This document shows, in pieces, positions 42,055 to 50,151 of a stretch of 64,000 bases of DNA; the first letter of the stretch is position 1, and each line of letters begins with the position of its first letter. Under the pieces are notes generated by a model, which was not told the origin of the DNA, did not search any database, and was given only the letters and a program-made list of their open reading frames with translations. The stretch is from Trichomonas vaginalis G3 (taxonomy: Eukaryota > Parabasalia > Trichomonadida > Trichomonadidae): positions 12,852,522 through 12,916,521 of the forward strand of contig NC_067204.1 of assembly GCF_026262505.1 (NCBI RefSeq), given 5' to 3'. The translations under genes were made by a program, and so were the position numbers.

Positions 42055-42435
42055 ATGGACAACATCGAGCCATTAGATGAGGCAATTTACCTTATAGAGA
42101 TAAATGAAGTTGTTAAGCAGTACTTGGGCAAGGACAAAGCCAACAAGTCCCTCGGCTGCTGGTTGTCTGGAAGAGGTGCGCTGAAAATCGAAATTGAAAC
42201 CGGAATTCCAATTCAAATACCAGAAAACACTCCTGTAGACGACATAAAGGAGATGAAGAAAGAAGCTCTTCTCAAGTTCTTTGCAAAGCGCCCATGGATA
42301 CAACTTCCAAACAGAGAGAGTCCAATTCCACGAATTATACAAATTCTCAGAGCACTGTTTCCACTTCTCAGGACGGCCGTTCTTCATAACCTCAGAAGGC
42401 GACATCCAACCAGTACTGTAAACCTTAACGTTTAG
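42055..42435 (+). CDS. Small Polinton accessory protein 3
   Basis: 126 residues (MDNIEPLDEAIYL...). Helical and mixed, with a proline-containing middle (IPIQIPENTPVDDI) and a basic end (LRRRHPTSTVNLNV). The ATG follows the last minisatellite unit immediately. No family recognised. Confidence 0.5.
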   Translation: MDNIEPLDEAIYLIEINEVVKQYLGKDKANKSLGCWLSGRGALKIEIETGIPIQIPENTPVDDIKEMKKEALLKFFAKRPWIQLPNRESPIPRIIQILRALFPLLRTAVLHNLRRRHPTSTVNLNV

Positions 42436-42464
42436 AGTAAAAACATTTTTTTTTCATTTTTTGA

Positions 42465-43049
42465 ATGAAGCAAGTTAAATTCGTCCCACACCAATCTCAA
42501 TGGACCGATGAAGAGTTTCAAGCCATCGTTGAAGACGTTGAGAACGACATAGACGGCGAACTTAAAGGAGCTCAAATCACAATTGCAACCAAAATTGCAG
42601 AGGTCAAGGAACAGATAGCTCCACTTAAAGCTACCAAAGCTACTCTTGACCTCATGGATAGTTACCGTTTAGATGTCAAGAGTGGAATAAGACAATTAAA
42701 ATTAAAACTTCTAAACTACGAAGCTATACTCCAAAAGTTAGCAGAAATGAGAAGACTTTACCAGAGCTACTTACATGTAAGGGACTTACCTTCAAGCAGT
42801 CCGACCAAAGATGAATTTGTTGACATTGTCCCAATTTTGTCCGAAAGTCAGCTCAGATGTTTCGAACTGCTCTCAACATATCCGGAATATGAACGTTTGC
42901 CTGAACTCTTTCGGTTCCTCAAAAAACGTTTTTTGGTTCTCATGTTCCAAACTTTTATCGGAAGAGACAACAAACGTTCAGAAGAAGAACAAGATATTAT
43001 TTTAAACTTGTTGTATGACATAACTGTCATAACAAGCTTTTTGAAGTAA
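42465..43049 (+). CDS. Coiled-coil Polinton accessory protein
   Basis: 194 residues. Long amphipathic helices at about 15-60 and 75-105 (LKLLNYEAILQKLAEMRRLYQSYL), then a helical C-terminal domain. TTCATTTTTTGAATG at the start gives an Inr-like TCATT about ten bases before the ATG. Function unknown. Confidence 0.55.
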   Translation: MKQVKFVPHQSQWTDEEFQAIVEDVENDIDGELKGAQITIATKIAEVKEQIAPLKATKATLDLMDSYRLDVKSGIRQLKLKLLNYEAILQKLAEMRRLYQSYLHVRDLPSSSPTKDEFVDIVPILSESQLRCFELLSTYPEYERLPELFRFLKKRFLVLMFQTFIGRDNKRSEEEQDIILNLLYDITVITSFLK

Positions 43050-43081
43050 AACCGCCATTCTCAAACCACTTCATTTTTTCG

Positions 43082-43459
43082 ATGTCCGAACAAGCACCGA
43101 AGCCAAACTCAATGGCAGATGTCCTTTCAAGGTTGCCAGAAAAGCGCCCAGTTCAAATTCAAATTGCCCAATTGAACGCTCATCTGTCAAACACCATTAA
43201 GACTCTCCAAAGTAGTCTTATGGAAGAGATAACCAATCTCAAAGTCGAAGTCCTCACGAACCAAGCTTCCAATAAGAAAGTCCTGAACGATTTCGCGGAA
43301 ACCTTGCGCCAATACAACATAGAGAACCAAAACCTTGCCCGACTCATCTACCGTTTCTTCGAAGAGATAGACGCCATCTGGAAGGTACTCGGAAAGGACA
43401 GAACATGCAACACCGTACTTCGTGAACACAGAATTGCCGAAGGTATTATCAAAGAAGAG

Positions 43460-43492
<33 letters not shown>

Positions 43493-43777
43493 AAACACGA
43501 AGAAAAGGAAGTTTGGTCAACCCTTGTTGTCGATGACGCTTACGAAATTTCCCAACCCTACCCATACAAAATCCGCAACAAGGCGACAGGTAAGGTTCTT
43601 ACCCCAGTCCTCAACAACTTGGGACACTTGAACCTTAACCTTCGGAATTACGGTTCAGTTTCCATGGGCAAGCTTGTCGCAATTCAATGGGTTCCAAATC
43701 CAGGCAAGAAGACGAAGGTCAGACACATTGACGGTGACAAGCTCAACAACCGTAAGGAGAACCTCGAGTGGTTCTAA
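43082..43777 (+). CDS. HNH-type protein with N-terminal coiled coil
   Basis: 231 residues. Residues 1-115 are helical or coiled coil, then comes a run of Glu (about 122-135), and then a NUMOD4/HNH_3-like domain. This has an EISQPYPYKIRNKATGKVL beta hairpin, LVAIQWVPNP, and the diagnostic HIDGDKLNNRKENLEWF at the very end. The family includes phage and viral homing endonucleases and nicking enzymes. Its G+C content is clearly higher than in the core Polinton genes. An Inr-like TTCATTTTTTCGATG precedes it. It looks whole. Confidence 0.7.
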
Positions 43778-43826
43778 GAGTAAAAAAATTTTATTTTAGG
43801 GGGAAACCCCAAGTAAATTTAGGTGT

Positions 43827-44090
43827 TTATTTGGATAAGTATGTTAAATTAAGGGTAATTTGCAAAATTAGTTCCCGACCTTTGAATTGGGCTCTTTCGT
43901 TATCCCAGTTGCGTAGGAGGTCGTCCCAGAGGAGTTGGTAGAATTGCCAATCCAAGGACGATTTGTCCTCCCAGGCATTGAGGATGTACTGCTCGTAGAG
44001 TTTCATGACCTCTGCCTTGCACCAGACACCCTCTCCCTTGGAACGTAAGGCTTCTTCGAAGTGCTCGAATGCGATTGGCTGCGTGACCAT
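43827..44090 (-). CDS. Small Polinton accessory protein 4
   Basis: 87 residues from ATG 44090 (MVTQPIAFEHFEEAL), rich in Trp and helical (LYEQYILNAWEDKSSLDWQFYQLLWDD in two helices). Divergent from the next gene, with 30 bp between starts containing TGACACTTTTTG. Function unknown. Confidence 0.45.
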   Translation of the reverse strand: MVTQPIAFEHFEEALRSKGEGVWCKAEVMKLYEQYILNAWEDKSSLDWQFYQLLWDDLLRNWDNERAQFKGRELILQITLNLTYLSK

Positions 44091-44120
44091 CCGAAATGAC
44101 ACTTTTTGTCCGTTTGGTCA

Positions 44121-44366
44121 ATGTTTATGTCTCGTGCCATAGTCGATGAAAATACAGACAAACAGGTTATATATGAGTTTGAGACCAAGAATGGTGTAAC
44201 TCGACCTGTCCGATTCAAAGACTCCGAGGGCGACCATGAAATTAAACGGAAATTAGCTAGGAAGGAATATAAAATGGACTGGTTGCCACCACCTCCACCT
44301 CCACCACCTTTACCTGTTCCTCAAGTAAATAAGCCTTTCCCGTTCCCAAGAATTCCCACATTTTAA
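44121..44366 (+). CDS. Small protein with polyproline tract
   Basis: 81 residues from ATG 44121 (MFMSRAIVDENTD); a start at 44127 is equally possible. A beta-like N-terminal half (KQVIYEFETKNGVTRPVRF) is followed by a run of nine prolines and a Pro/Phe-rich tail. Function unknown; polyproline may bind a host profilin- or SH3-type partner, which is speculation. Confidence 0.45.
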   Translation: MFMSRAIVDENTDKQVIYEFETKNGVTRPVRFKDSEGDHEIKRKLARKEYKMDWLPPPPPPPPLPVPQVNKPFPFPRIPTF

Positions 44367-44388
44367 TTCAAATTCGAATAAAAATTTT

Positions 44389-46542
44389 TTATTTCATGCA
44401 ATGTTTTATTTCTGTGCCGTCTTCAAGTATGCCCCAGTACTTACGCTTGGAGAGGACATGAACTTCGGTGAAAATTTTGTCCAATTTGAATTGACCCATC
44501 TTTTCACCGACCATGCCCATTTCAATGAGTTTGTTGTACCCTTCTTCGTTCGTCATGAGTGCGTCAATGTTCTCATAGTAAACCTTGACTTTGGATTTGA
44601 CTTCGGAGAAGAATTTGTTGTAGTTGTCAAGGACTGCTTTTGCGAACTGAGGGTAAGACCAATGTTCGACAATAGGTTTTAATGTGGTTACTAAGCCACT
44701 TTGACCTTGAGTGAATTCGTACTTCAAAACAAAAGGAGAAAACCTTTCAACAAAGTTGTCGACCTTCTCATAATGTTTACTCTTCATCTCTTGAGGTTTC
44801 TTAATGGAATATCCCCATGTCGAATTCATAAGCAATTTGAGTGTCATTGCAAGTTTGGGGTTTGAAGCTTTCCTAATATCATACAGTTGTTGTATGACTT
44901 TTCCAACTGTATAGTTCCTTCCCGGGAACTCACCATCTTCGTTTGGAATTCCAGTCGGAATATATTGGACAAACCTCATGTATGCAGCGTTAAGGTCGAC
45001 ATAGTATATCTTTTCATCTGAGTCGAACTTGTCACAACCAATTGGTCCAGTTTGTGGAAATTCAAGTGAGTCTCTTATCTTCTGAGAAACTTCTCCTGTT
45101 ATCTCATAAACATCGTCGAAGCAACCTGTTTCATATAAAACCTTCTGACCTAACTCAGATGCTCTCCAATACAATTTGACGTCAATTGGATGTCTCAATG
45201 GAAGTTTGTTTATAGCATCTTGAAGTTCTTGCAACCTCATTGGAAGTTCTTCTGGTTCAGGTTGGTATCCGAACAATCCAACTCCTTGTGGAATTGTGTA
45301 CTTCTTTTGTACTAGAACTTTGTCTGGAACAACTTTTGGTCTTGCTAACAGTGAAAAGTTTGTTTCGTCTTTTGGTACAAAAGTTTCTGTCAGCTTGTCA
45401 TCTGGAATTGGTTCCAACAAACCTTTCTCGAAAAGAATGTTTACAGCTCTGACAATGTTGCACTTGCCTTTTCCGAACAATGGGTTTGTAAGACTTTCGT
45501 TCAACATGAAGTGGTTGTGGACAATTACAATCTTCAACCATGGTAAGTCTTTGTCAACAACATAGTCGTCATGTGAAGAACCTTTAGCTGTAGGTATGTT
45601 GACTCGGATATTGACATTTGCCAACGGTGCAATTTTTGCCAATTGACCTCTGAGAATGTACCTTGTCTTCACACATGACTCAAGATACTTCATCTTCTCA
45701 TCTGTAACAAGACCAGAGTTCCTGAGACATGTAAGAATGCAAGGTTCATTGACAATTGTTTCAATTGAATTGTAAATTCCATACCTTGTCAAGTCAATGT
45801 CAGACTTATTTATGAACGGGAAGTATCCAGCATGTTGTCTGACTGCTTGAGGGTTAGGTTGGTACCATTCGAACTTGACACTTGCAATTCCTTCAATTGC
45901 ATTCAAAATGTCTGAGTCGGAGTCAAACATTTGTTCTCTCTTTGTAGTCTTGAAAGCGTCAAGAAGTTTTGCAGCTGTTTGTTCATTGCCATTTGCATAG
46001 TAAATGTGACCATCCAAATCTGTTATGGTCAATCTGAGATTGTATCCTTTCTTATTTCCGTCTTGTATGGCAGCAAGTACACCCATGAAGCCTTCTTTGT
46101 TCTTTCCTTCGTCAAAGTTTACTGTAAAGGTTCGACCAGATGTAATTTGACTTCTAACTTCACGATACTTTTCATATGCATATCTTGTTCTTTCCATGGG
46201 AGCATGACCATCCTCTGCACTACCTTTTTTCCTTCTCAAAGGATGCAATTGTTCGTCATGTTTCCAGTAGAATCTGGCAAAGCCGTCGTGTCCTTCAACT
46301 TGAGGTTCACTAACATCGAAAGGCATGTCCATAAGACGTTCTTCTTCTAACCTCTCTAGTCTGTTTGGATAATTTGCACGTGCTGTTTCCAAATCCATTT
46401 CGTAGCGAAGACCAGCCAGTTTGTCATAGACTTTTATGGGTCTTCCCTTCCTATATTTAAAATTCTTCGAAACTCTCCAACCATATCTTTGCAACTCTGC
46501 TTTTATTCTAGCAGACTTTCTATCCATTCTATATGGGGGCAT
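44389..46542 (-). CDS. Polinton DNA polymerase B, protein-primed type
   Basis: 717 residues from ATG 46542. The polymerase core lies in the C-terminal third: motif A IYYVDLNAAYM (512-522), motif B KLLMNSTWGY (569-578), a motif C region near 655-662, and a KRKYWG motif (699-704), as in protein-primed family B enzymes. The N-terminal 450 residues are lineage-specific, with a conserved-looking HNHFML (342-347). It would replicate the element from protein-primed ends and is the defining gene of the family. It is shorter than many Polinton polymerases. The frame is open throughout and lies next to the integrase module. Confidence 0.85.
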   Translation of the reverse strand: MPPYRMDRKSARIKAELQRYGWRVSKNFKYRKGRPIKVYDKLAGLRYEMDLETARANYPNRLERLEEERLMDMPFDVSEPQVEGHDGFARFYWKHDEQLHPLRRKKGSAEDGHAPMERTRYAYEKYREVRSQITSGRTFTVNFDEGKNKEGFMGVLAAIQDGNKKGYNLRLTITDLDGHIYYANGNEQTAAKLLDAFKTTKREQMFDSDSDILNAIEGIASVKFEWYQPNPQAVRQHAGYFPFINKSDIDLTRYGIYNSIETIVNEPCILTCLRNSGLVTDEKMKYLESCVKTRYILRGQLAKIAPLANVNIRVNIPTAKGSSHDDYVVDKDLPWLKIVIVHNHFMLNESLTNPLFGKGKCNIVRAVNILFEKGLLEPIPDDKLTETFVPKDETNFSLLARPKVVPDKVLVQKKYTIPQGVGLFGYQPEPEELPMRLQELQDAINKLPLRHPIDVKLYWRASELGQKVLYETGCFDDVYEITGEVSQKIRDSLEFPQTGPIGCDKFDSDEKIYYVDLNAAYMRFVQYIPTGIPNEDGEFPGRNYTVGKVIQQLYDIRKASNPKLAMTLKLLMNSTWGYSIKKPQEMKSKHYEKVDNFVERFSPFVLKYEFTQGQSGLVTTLKPIVEHWSYPQFAKAVLDNYNKFFSEVKSKVKVYYENIDALMTNEEGYNKLIEMGMVGEKMGQFKLDKIFTEVHVLSKRKYWGILEDGTEIKHCMK

Positions 46543-46572
46543 TTTTATAAAAATAAAAAATATTTTTTTTCT

Positions 46573-47157
46573 TTACTTTACATAACCACCTGCTGCCATA
46601 AGTCTTTGACGCCAACCCATACCAGCTAATGAAGGTTGACTTGGTTTAGTTTCCAAACTAAACTTTGGTTTTGGTTTATCTTCAGTTTTTGGTTTCTCTT
46701 CTTCTATCGGTTTTTCGTCACTTTTCGGTTCCTCTGACTTTACTTCACCTGCAGGAACAGTTGTGTTGTCAACATCTTCATAAATATCATATGCCATTTG
46801 TTTTTGTTTTCCTTTCAACTTTTTGTGTTTGTTGTAAAGTTTAGAATATTTCGACTCTAAGTCAATGAGATGTTCTATAATGAACTGTTGGTCAGTGAAG
46901 TAAACTTTTCCATCTGTTGTCTCGAAAGCTCCTTCAGACTTCAATATTTTATTTGTGAGAGTCTGTTTCTTTTTTGAGATACTAGCCGTTCCATTTCTAT
47001 GAAAAGTGACTTTATAGTTAGGGTTTGTATTTCCAGACCTGGCACTTTCTATTATTGAATTTTTCTCTTCATCTGTAAGTTCTTTGACAGGTTTTGACAA
47101 TGGTTCTGAACTTTTTGTTTGTGGTGTCAAATCTACCGTTTCAACTTCTTCGGTCAT
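46573..47157 (-). CDS. Charged Polinton protein, Pro/Lys/Glu-rich C-terminus
   Basis: 194 residues (MTEEVETVDLTPQT). The middle (SGAFETTDG-like loop, then QQFIIEHLIDLESKYSKLY) forms a helix. The C-terminal 70 residues are Pro/Lys/Glu-rich and end in GMGWRQRLMAAGGYVK. Its upstream flank TACTGAGATGAAATG is nearly identical to that of the next gene (47329), which suggests a shared promoter or translation signal. Possibly a scaffold or minor virion protein; function unknown. Confidence 0.55.
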   Translation of the reverse strand: MTEEVETVDLTPQTKSSEPLSKPVKELTDEEKNSIIESARSGNTNPNYKVTFHRNGTASISKKKQTLTNKILKSEGAFETTDGKVYFTDQQFIIEHLIDLESKYSKLYNKHKKLKGKQKQMAYDIYEDVDNTTVPAGEVKSEEPKSDEKPIEEEKPKTEDKPKPKFSLETKPSQPSLAGMGWRQRLMAAGGYVK

Positions 47158-47176
47158 TTCATCTCAGTAAAAAATT

Positions 47177-47329
47177 TTAGTTTGGTTTGTTTTCAACTGG
47201 TTGTTTAGGTTTTTTAAGTCGGTCTAAAACTTCCTGAGGTATAGGAAGAACTTGACAAACACGTTGTGTAACTGCTGGAAGTCGACAAATCCATCTTGAA
47301 CCCATTTGTCTCAATGCTGTATTGTTCAT
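47177..47329 (-). CDS. 50-residue Polinton microprotein
   Basis: An ATG frame of 50 codons on the minus strand, MNNTALRQMGSRWICRL at its start and KPKQPVENKPN at its end. It sits in the gap between two same-strand genes and has the same TACTGAGATGAAATG flank as the gene at 47157. Amphipathic and basic. Too short to place in a family. Confidence 0.45.
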   Translation of the reverse strand: MNNTALRQMGSRWICRLPAVTQRVCQVLPIPQEVLDRLKKPKQPVENKPN

Positions 47330-47348
47330 TTCATCTCAGTAAAAAACT

Positions 47349-47750
47349 TTACATTCCCCAAGTTTGAGGTGGTTGCGGTTGGTTATTGTTTACCCACTGT
47401 TGTGCATGGTTATATCCTCTGTTAAAGAATCTTTCACCTTGGTCCATATAGTGTCCTGCTTGGTTATAGTAGTCATTTGCTTTGTTATAATAGTTTCCTG
47501 CTTGTCTTCCTACATTGTCCATCCATCCTTGAACTTTTCCTCTTGTTTCAGGATTTGGAATAAGATTTGCTGCATCTCGTGCTACATCCCAACCTTTCTG
47601 TACAGTTTGTATAATAGGTTGTGCTTTCTCTTTAAGTATACCTAATGTACTCAAAATCTTCCTTCCAACTCCAAATACACCTCTGGCTATTGTTCCCACT
47701 GCGGGCAAAAATCTGGATGCAACTCCTGCTAATGCGCCAAATAAACCCAT
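47349..47750 (-). CDS. Gly-rich amphipathic small protein A (pVI-like minor virion protein?)
   Basis: 133 residues. It starts MGLFGALAGVASRFLPAVG, a glycine-rich amphipathic helix like those of membrane-active minor capsid proteins (adenovirus pVI, nodavirus gamma). It continues with a helix, then Asn/Tyr/Gln repeats (YYNKANDYYNQAGHYM) and a PQPPQTWGM end. The protein at 51007-51249 has the same start (MGFFSSIGNFFRNVG). Role in membrane penetration is inferred. It is divergent from the integrase, with 17 bp between starts. It looks whole. Confidence 0.55.
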   Translation of the reverse strand: MGLFGALAGVASRFLPAVGTIARGVFGVGRKILSTLGILKEKAQPIIQTVQKGWDVARDAANLIPNPETRGKVQGWMDNVGRQAGNYYNKANDYYNQAGHYMDQGERFFNRGYNHAQQWVNNNQPQPPQTWGM

Positions 47751-47767
47751 TTCTTATGGGTTAAAAA
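47751..47767. promoter_or_regulatory. 17-bp divergent promoter spacer
   Basis: TTCTTATGGGTTAAAAA is all that separates the ATG codons of the minus-strand gene at 47750 and the integrase at 47768. The spacing matches the other two tight divergent pairs (18 bp each). Confidence 0.4.
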
Positions 47768-48727
47768 ATGACGAATCCAAACAAGGACCCCTATGTTTCT
47801 AAGGCAACAAAGAAAGCACTCATGATAAAAATCTTTAGTTCAACACCAAATGCTTGGTTTATGGATATCTTGGAAAACATTCCGAGGTATAGAGAAGATG
47901 GACCACCATACTGGCTAATATTTGTTGGTCAAAACACAAGATACTGTGAAGCCATACCATTACAGTCCAAAGCTATTTTAGATATCTTAGCAGCTTTGAC
48001 AATATTCGTTGACAAATACCATCCAACAAAACTGACATCTGACTGTGAAAGTTCTTTCAAATCAGATGATGTAAAAAACTATCTGCGTTCAAAAAATGTA
48101 AACCAATATTTCATTGTCGACCAAAACCATTCTGCTCTTGGTGTCATTGACGGTTGTATAAAAATGTTAAGAGACTTAAACCAACCACAAGGTGGTGAAG
48201 CAAATGAAATGTCATATGACGACAAATATAGACACTTCTCCATGGCAAAGATGAGACAAGTTTTAAATATTTACAATAGCCGTAAACAAAAAGGTTTGGG
48301 AAACCACTCCCCCGAAGAAATGAAAAACAACCCTGACTTAGAGAAAGACTATATATTTAATAATTTAGTCAAAAGAGACAAACAAGAAAGAATGCCGGGC
48401 TTCAAACTTAAGAAAGGCGACAAAGTAAAAATAGAAATACCTAAACGCGACCCATATGAAAATACTATTGACTATGACAACAATGGGAACCCGACAGGTA
48501 CTCACATTCGTGTTCGTAAAAATAGAAGAAAGTATACAAGAGAATATTATGAAGTTTTAGGCAAACATGGCAAAATGTACAGACTGCAAGCAGAAGATAA
48601 AACTACTATTGTCAGACCTCGTTTCAAACTTGTCAAAGTTCAAGGTGGTATACTTTCAAAGACAGTTCCTAACAAATATAAGACAACTCCTGACGAATAT
48701 GCTAAAGAAGTTGAAAATGACGACTAA
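47768..48727 (+). CDS. Polinton integrase (retroviral-type DDE, c-integrase)
   Basis: 319 residues, ATG 47768. The catalytic core follows the rve fold: AWFMDILENIPRY with the first acidic position (33), YWLIFVGQNTRYCEAIPLQSK, LTSDCESSF with the second (92), and the helix HSALGVIDGCIKMLRD for the third (about 128). The C-terminal part (about 205-300) has a chromo/SH3-like basic region (GFKLKKGDKVKIEIPK, then RPRFKLVKV), as in Polinton integrases. It would insert the element via its terminal repeats. The frame is open throughout. It overlaps the convergent tail-fibre-like gene by four bases. Confidence 0.85.
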   Translation: MTNPNKDPYVSKATKKALMIKIFSSTPNAWFMDILENIPRYREDGPPYWLIFVGQNTRYCEAIPLQSKAILDILAALTIFVDKYHPTKLTSDCESSFKSDDVKNYLRSKNVNQYFIVDQNHSALGVIDGCIKMLRDLNQPQGGEANEMSYDDKYRHFSMAKMRQVLNIYNSRKQKGLGNHSPEEMKNNPDLEKDYIFNNLVKRDKQERMPGFKLKKGDKVKIEIPKRDPYENTIDYDNNGNPTGTHIRVRKNRRKYTREYYEVLGKHGKMYRLQAEDKTTIVRPRFKLVKVQGGILSKTVPNKYKTTPDEYAKEVENDD

Positions 48728-50133
48728 GCAATTCTATACCATGCGTAAACTGTCATGTAAGGTGGCATGTAGTCTTTACTTTGTCCCGTTGTTTGCGTAT
48801 ATCCCGAAACGCGATGTGTATGGTTTCCATCTCCCTGAGTGTCACCCCAGAAACAATTTATAGCAAACTGAACGTCGTCTTTAACATCATATCCTTTACC
48901 TTTTTTCATTGCTGACCAATCCCAAAATTTATGCTTATGCCAACCTGCTTGAGATGTACTTAAATCTATGTAGTGACTGTGCGCAGGTAAATTTTCACCT
49001 GAAATCGTTTTACTTCCTCCTGTTTCCTTTGAAGAGTTTGCACAATACAAAAACCTGTCAACTATTTGAGTCCAAGTTCCAAAACCCAGAACTGTTTCTG
49101 GTCTGGTAGAGTTCATTGACGTATAAATAGAGCCTATAGGATATAATGTTTGAAGTATTTCTGTCTTTAATGTTTGAAGCTCTGTTTTGTCTGCTTTCTT
49201 GTCATATAAATCTTGAGCAGTGAATTTAGTATTATATTCATCCTTCATGACATAAACATCTTTACATCTAATGTTTCTCATCGTCGTTATGTCGTCATCC
49301 GATGTTAAACCTTGTGGAAAGTTAGGAGGTTTACAATATATTGCATCCCCACCAGTTTCTTCAACCGTTCCTTCAATACTTTCTATAGCAACAGTTGTAA
49401 AACTTGTATGTGTATGGTTCTTATTTGCTTTCTTCTCTAACTCATCGTTAACATAAGTTTTATCTGCTTTAAGGTCTAAACATCCTGAAACCCATCCTGT
49501 ATCGGCTTTAACTTTAAAAGTCTTCGATGTCCATTCATGGTACCAGTCAACCCTTTCTATAATTTCTTTATCTTTTTCATCCACATATTCCTTATCCGCC
49601 TTCTTCACTAACTTACTAGCCACATATTCCTTATCTGCTTTCTTTTCAAGGCTAACGTTTAAGTCTGTTATTTCAGATATAGAATGTGTATGAGTCTTTT
49701 TAGAATATTCGTTTTCAGCTCTTGTCACTTCACTTGACATTTTATTGTCAACATATGTTTTGTCTGCTAGTTCAGGATGAGTATGTTCTTTTGTTGCATA
49801 AGCATTGTTAGCTCTTTCTTCTTCTTTTGCTATTGCATCGTCTACATATTCTTTGTCAGCTTTGTTGTCAACATCTGCTTTCAAAAGAAGTTCATTTATA
49901 GGTTTCTCGTTTAAAGTTCCTTTTGTTGGATTTATACAGACAGTATTGTTCTTCTTGTCTTGAAATAGAAACTCATCTGTCATTGGGTTTAATGTCAGTT
50001 TTAAGTTTCCTTCTTTCAATGACTCAGATATCTTAGAATAGTTTGAAAAGTTTGTTGTGTTCTTATTTAGAGCTTGCATAATGAGTTGTCGGTTGTGTTG
50101 TATTTCTCTCATGGAAGCAATATCTTTCGACAT
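48724..50133 (-). CDS. Phage tail-fibre/collar-like protein
   Basis: 469 residues, ATG 50133. A trimeric-fibre-like shaft is built from repeats of (K)ADKEYVD/ADKTYVD (at least eight between about residues 85 and 320). The C-terminal domain has the collar pattern of bacteriophage tail fibres: YPIGSIYTSMNSTRPETVLG, then GTWTQIVDRFLYC, GENLPAHSH, GNHTHRVSG and the terminal MPPYMTVYAWYR. It would be a receptor-binding spike on the capsid. This is unusual cargo for an element of eukaryotes. It looks whole. Confidence 0.8.
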   Translation of the reverse strand: MSKDIASMREIQHNRQLIMQALNKNTTNFSNYSKISESLKEGNLKLTLNPMTDEFLFQDKKNNTVCINPTKGTLNEKPINELLLKADVDNKADKEYVDDAIAKEEERANNAYATKEHTHPELADKTYVDNKMSSEVTRAENEYSKKTHTHSISEITDLNVSLEKKADKEYVASKLVKKADKEYVDEKDKEIIERVDWYHEWTSKTFKVKADTGWVSGCLDLKADKTYVNDELEKKANKNHTHTSFTTVAIESIEGTVEETGGDAIYCKPPNFPQGLTSDDDITTMRNIRCKDVYVMKDEYNTKFTAQDLYDKKADKTELQTLKTEILQTLYPIGSIYTSMNSTRPETVLGFGTWTQIVDRFLYCANSSKETGGSKTISGENLPAHSHYIDLSTSQAGWHKHKFWDWSAMKKGKGYDVKDDVQFAINCFWGDTQGDGNHTHRVSGYTQTTGQSKDYMPPYMTVYAWYRIA

Positions 50134-50151
50134 TTTTATTCTAGATAAAAT
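50134..50151. promoter_or_regulatory. 18-bp near-palindromic divergent promoter
   Basis: TTTTATTCTAGATAAAAT separates the ATGs of the fibre-like gene (50133, minus) and the next gene (50152, plus). It is almost its own reverse complement around TCTAGA, so each strand shows TATTCTAGATAAAA or its near mirror, as expected if one site drives both genes. Confidence 0.5.

Noticed and set aside
41720-42085. A 121-codon frame of FRTILVLFQNNTC-type repeats
   Set aside because: It is a translation of the 22-bp minisatellite. It runs through the promoter gap and has no host or viral counterpart that I recognise.
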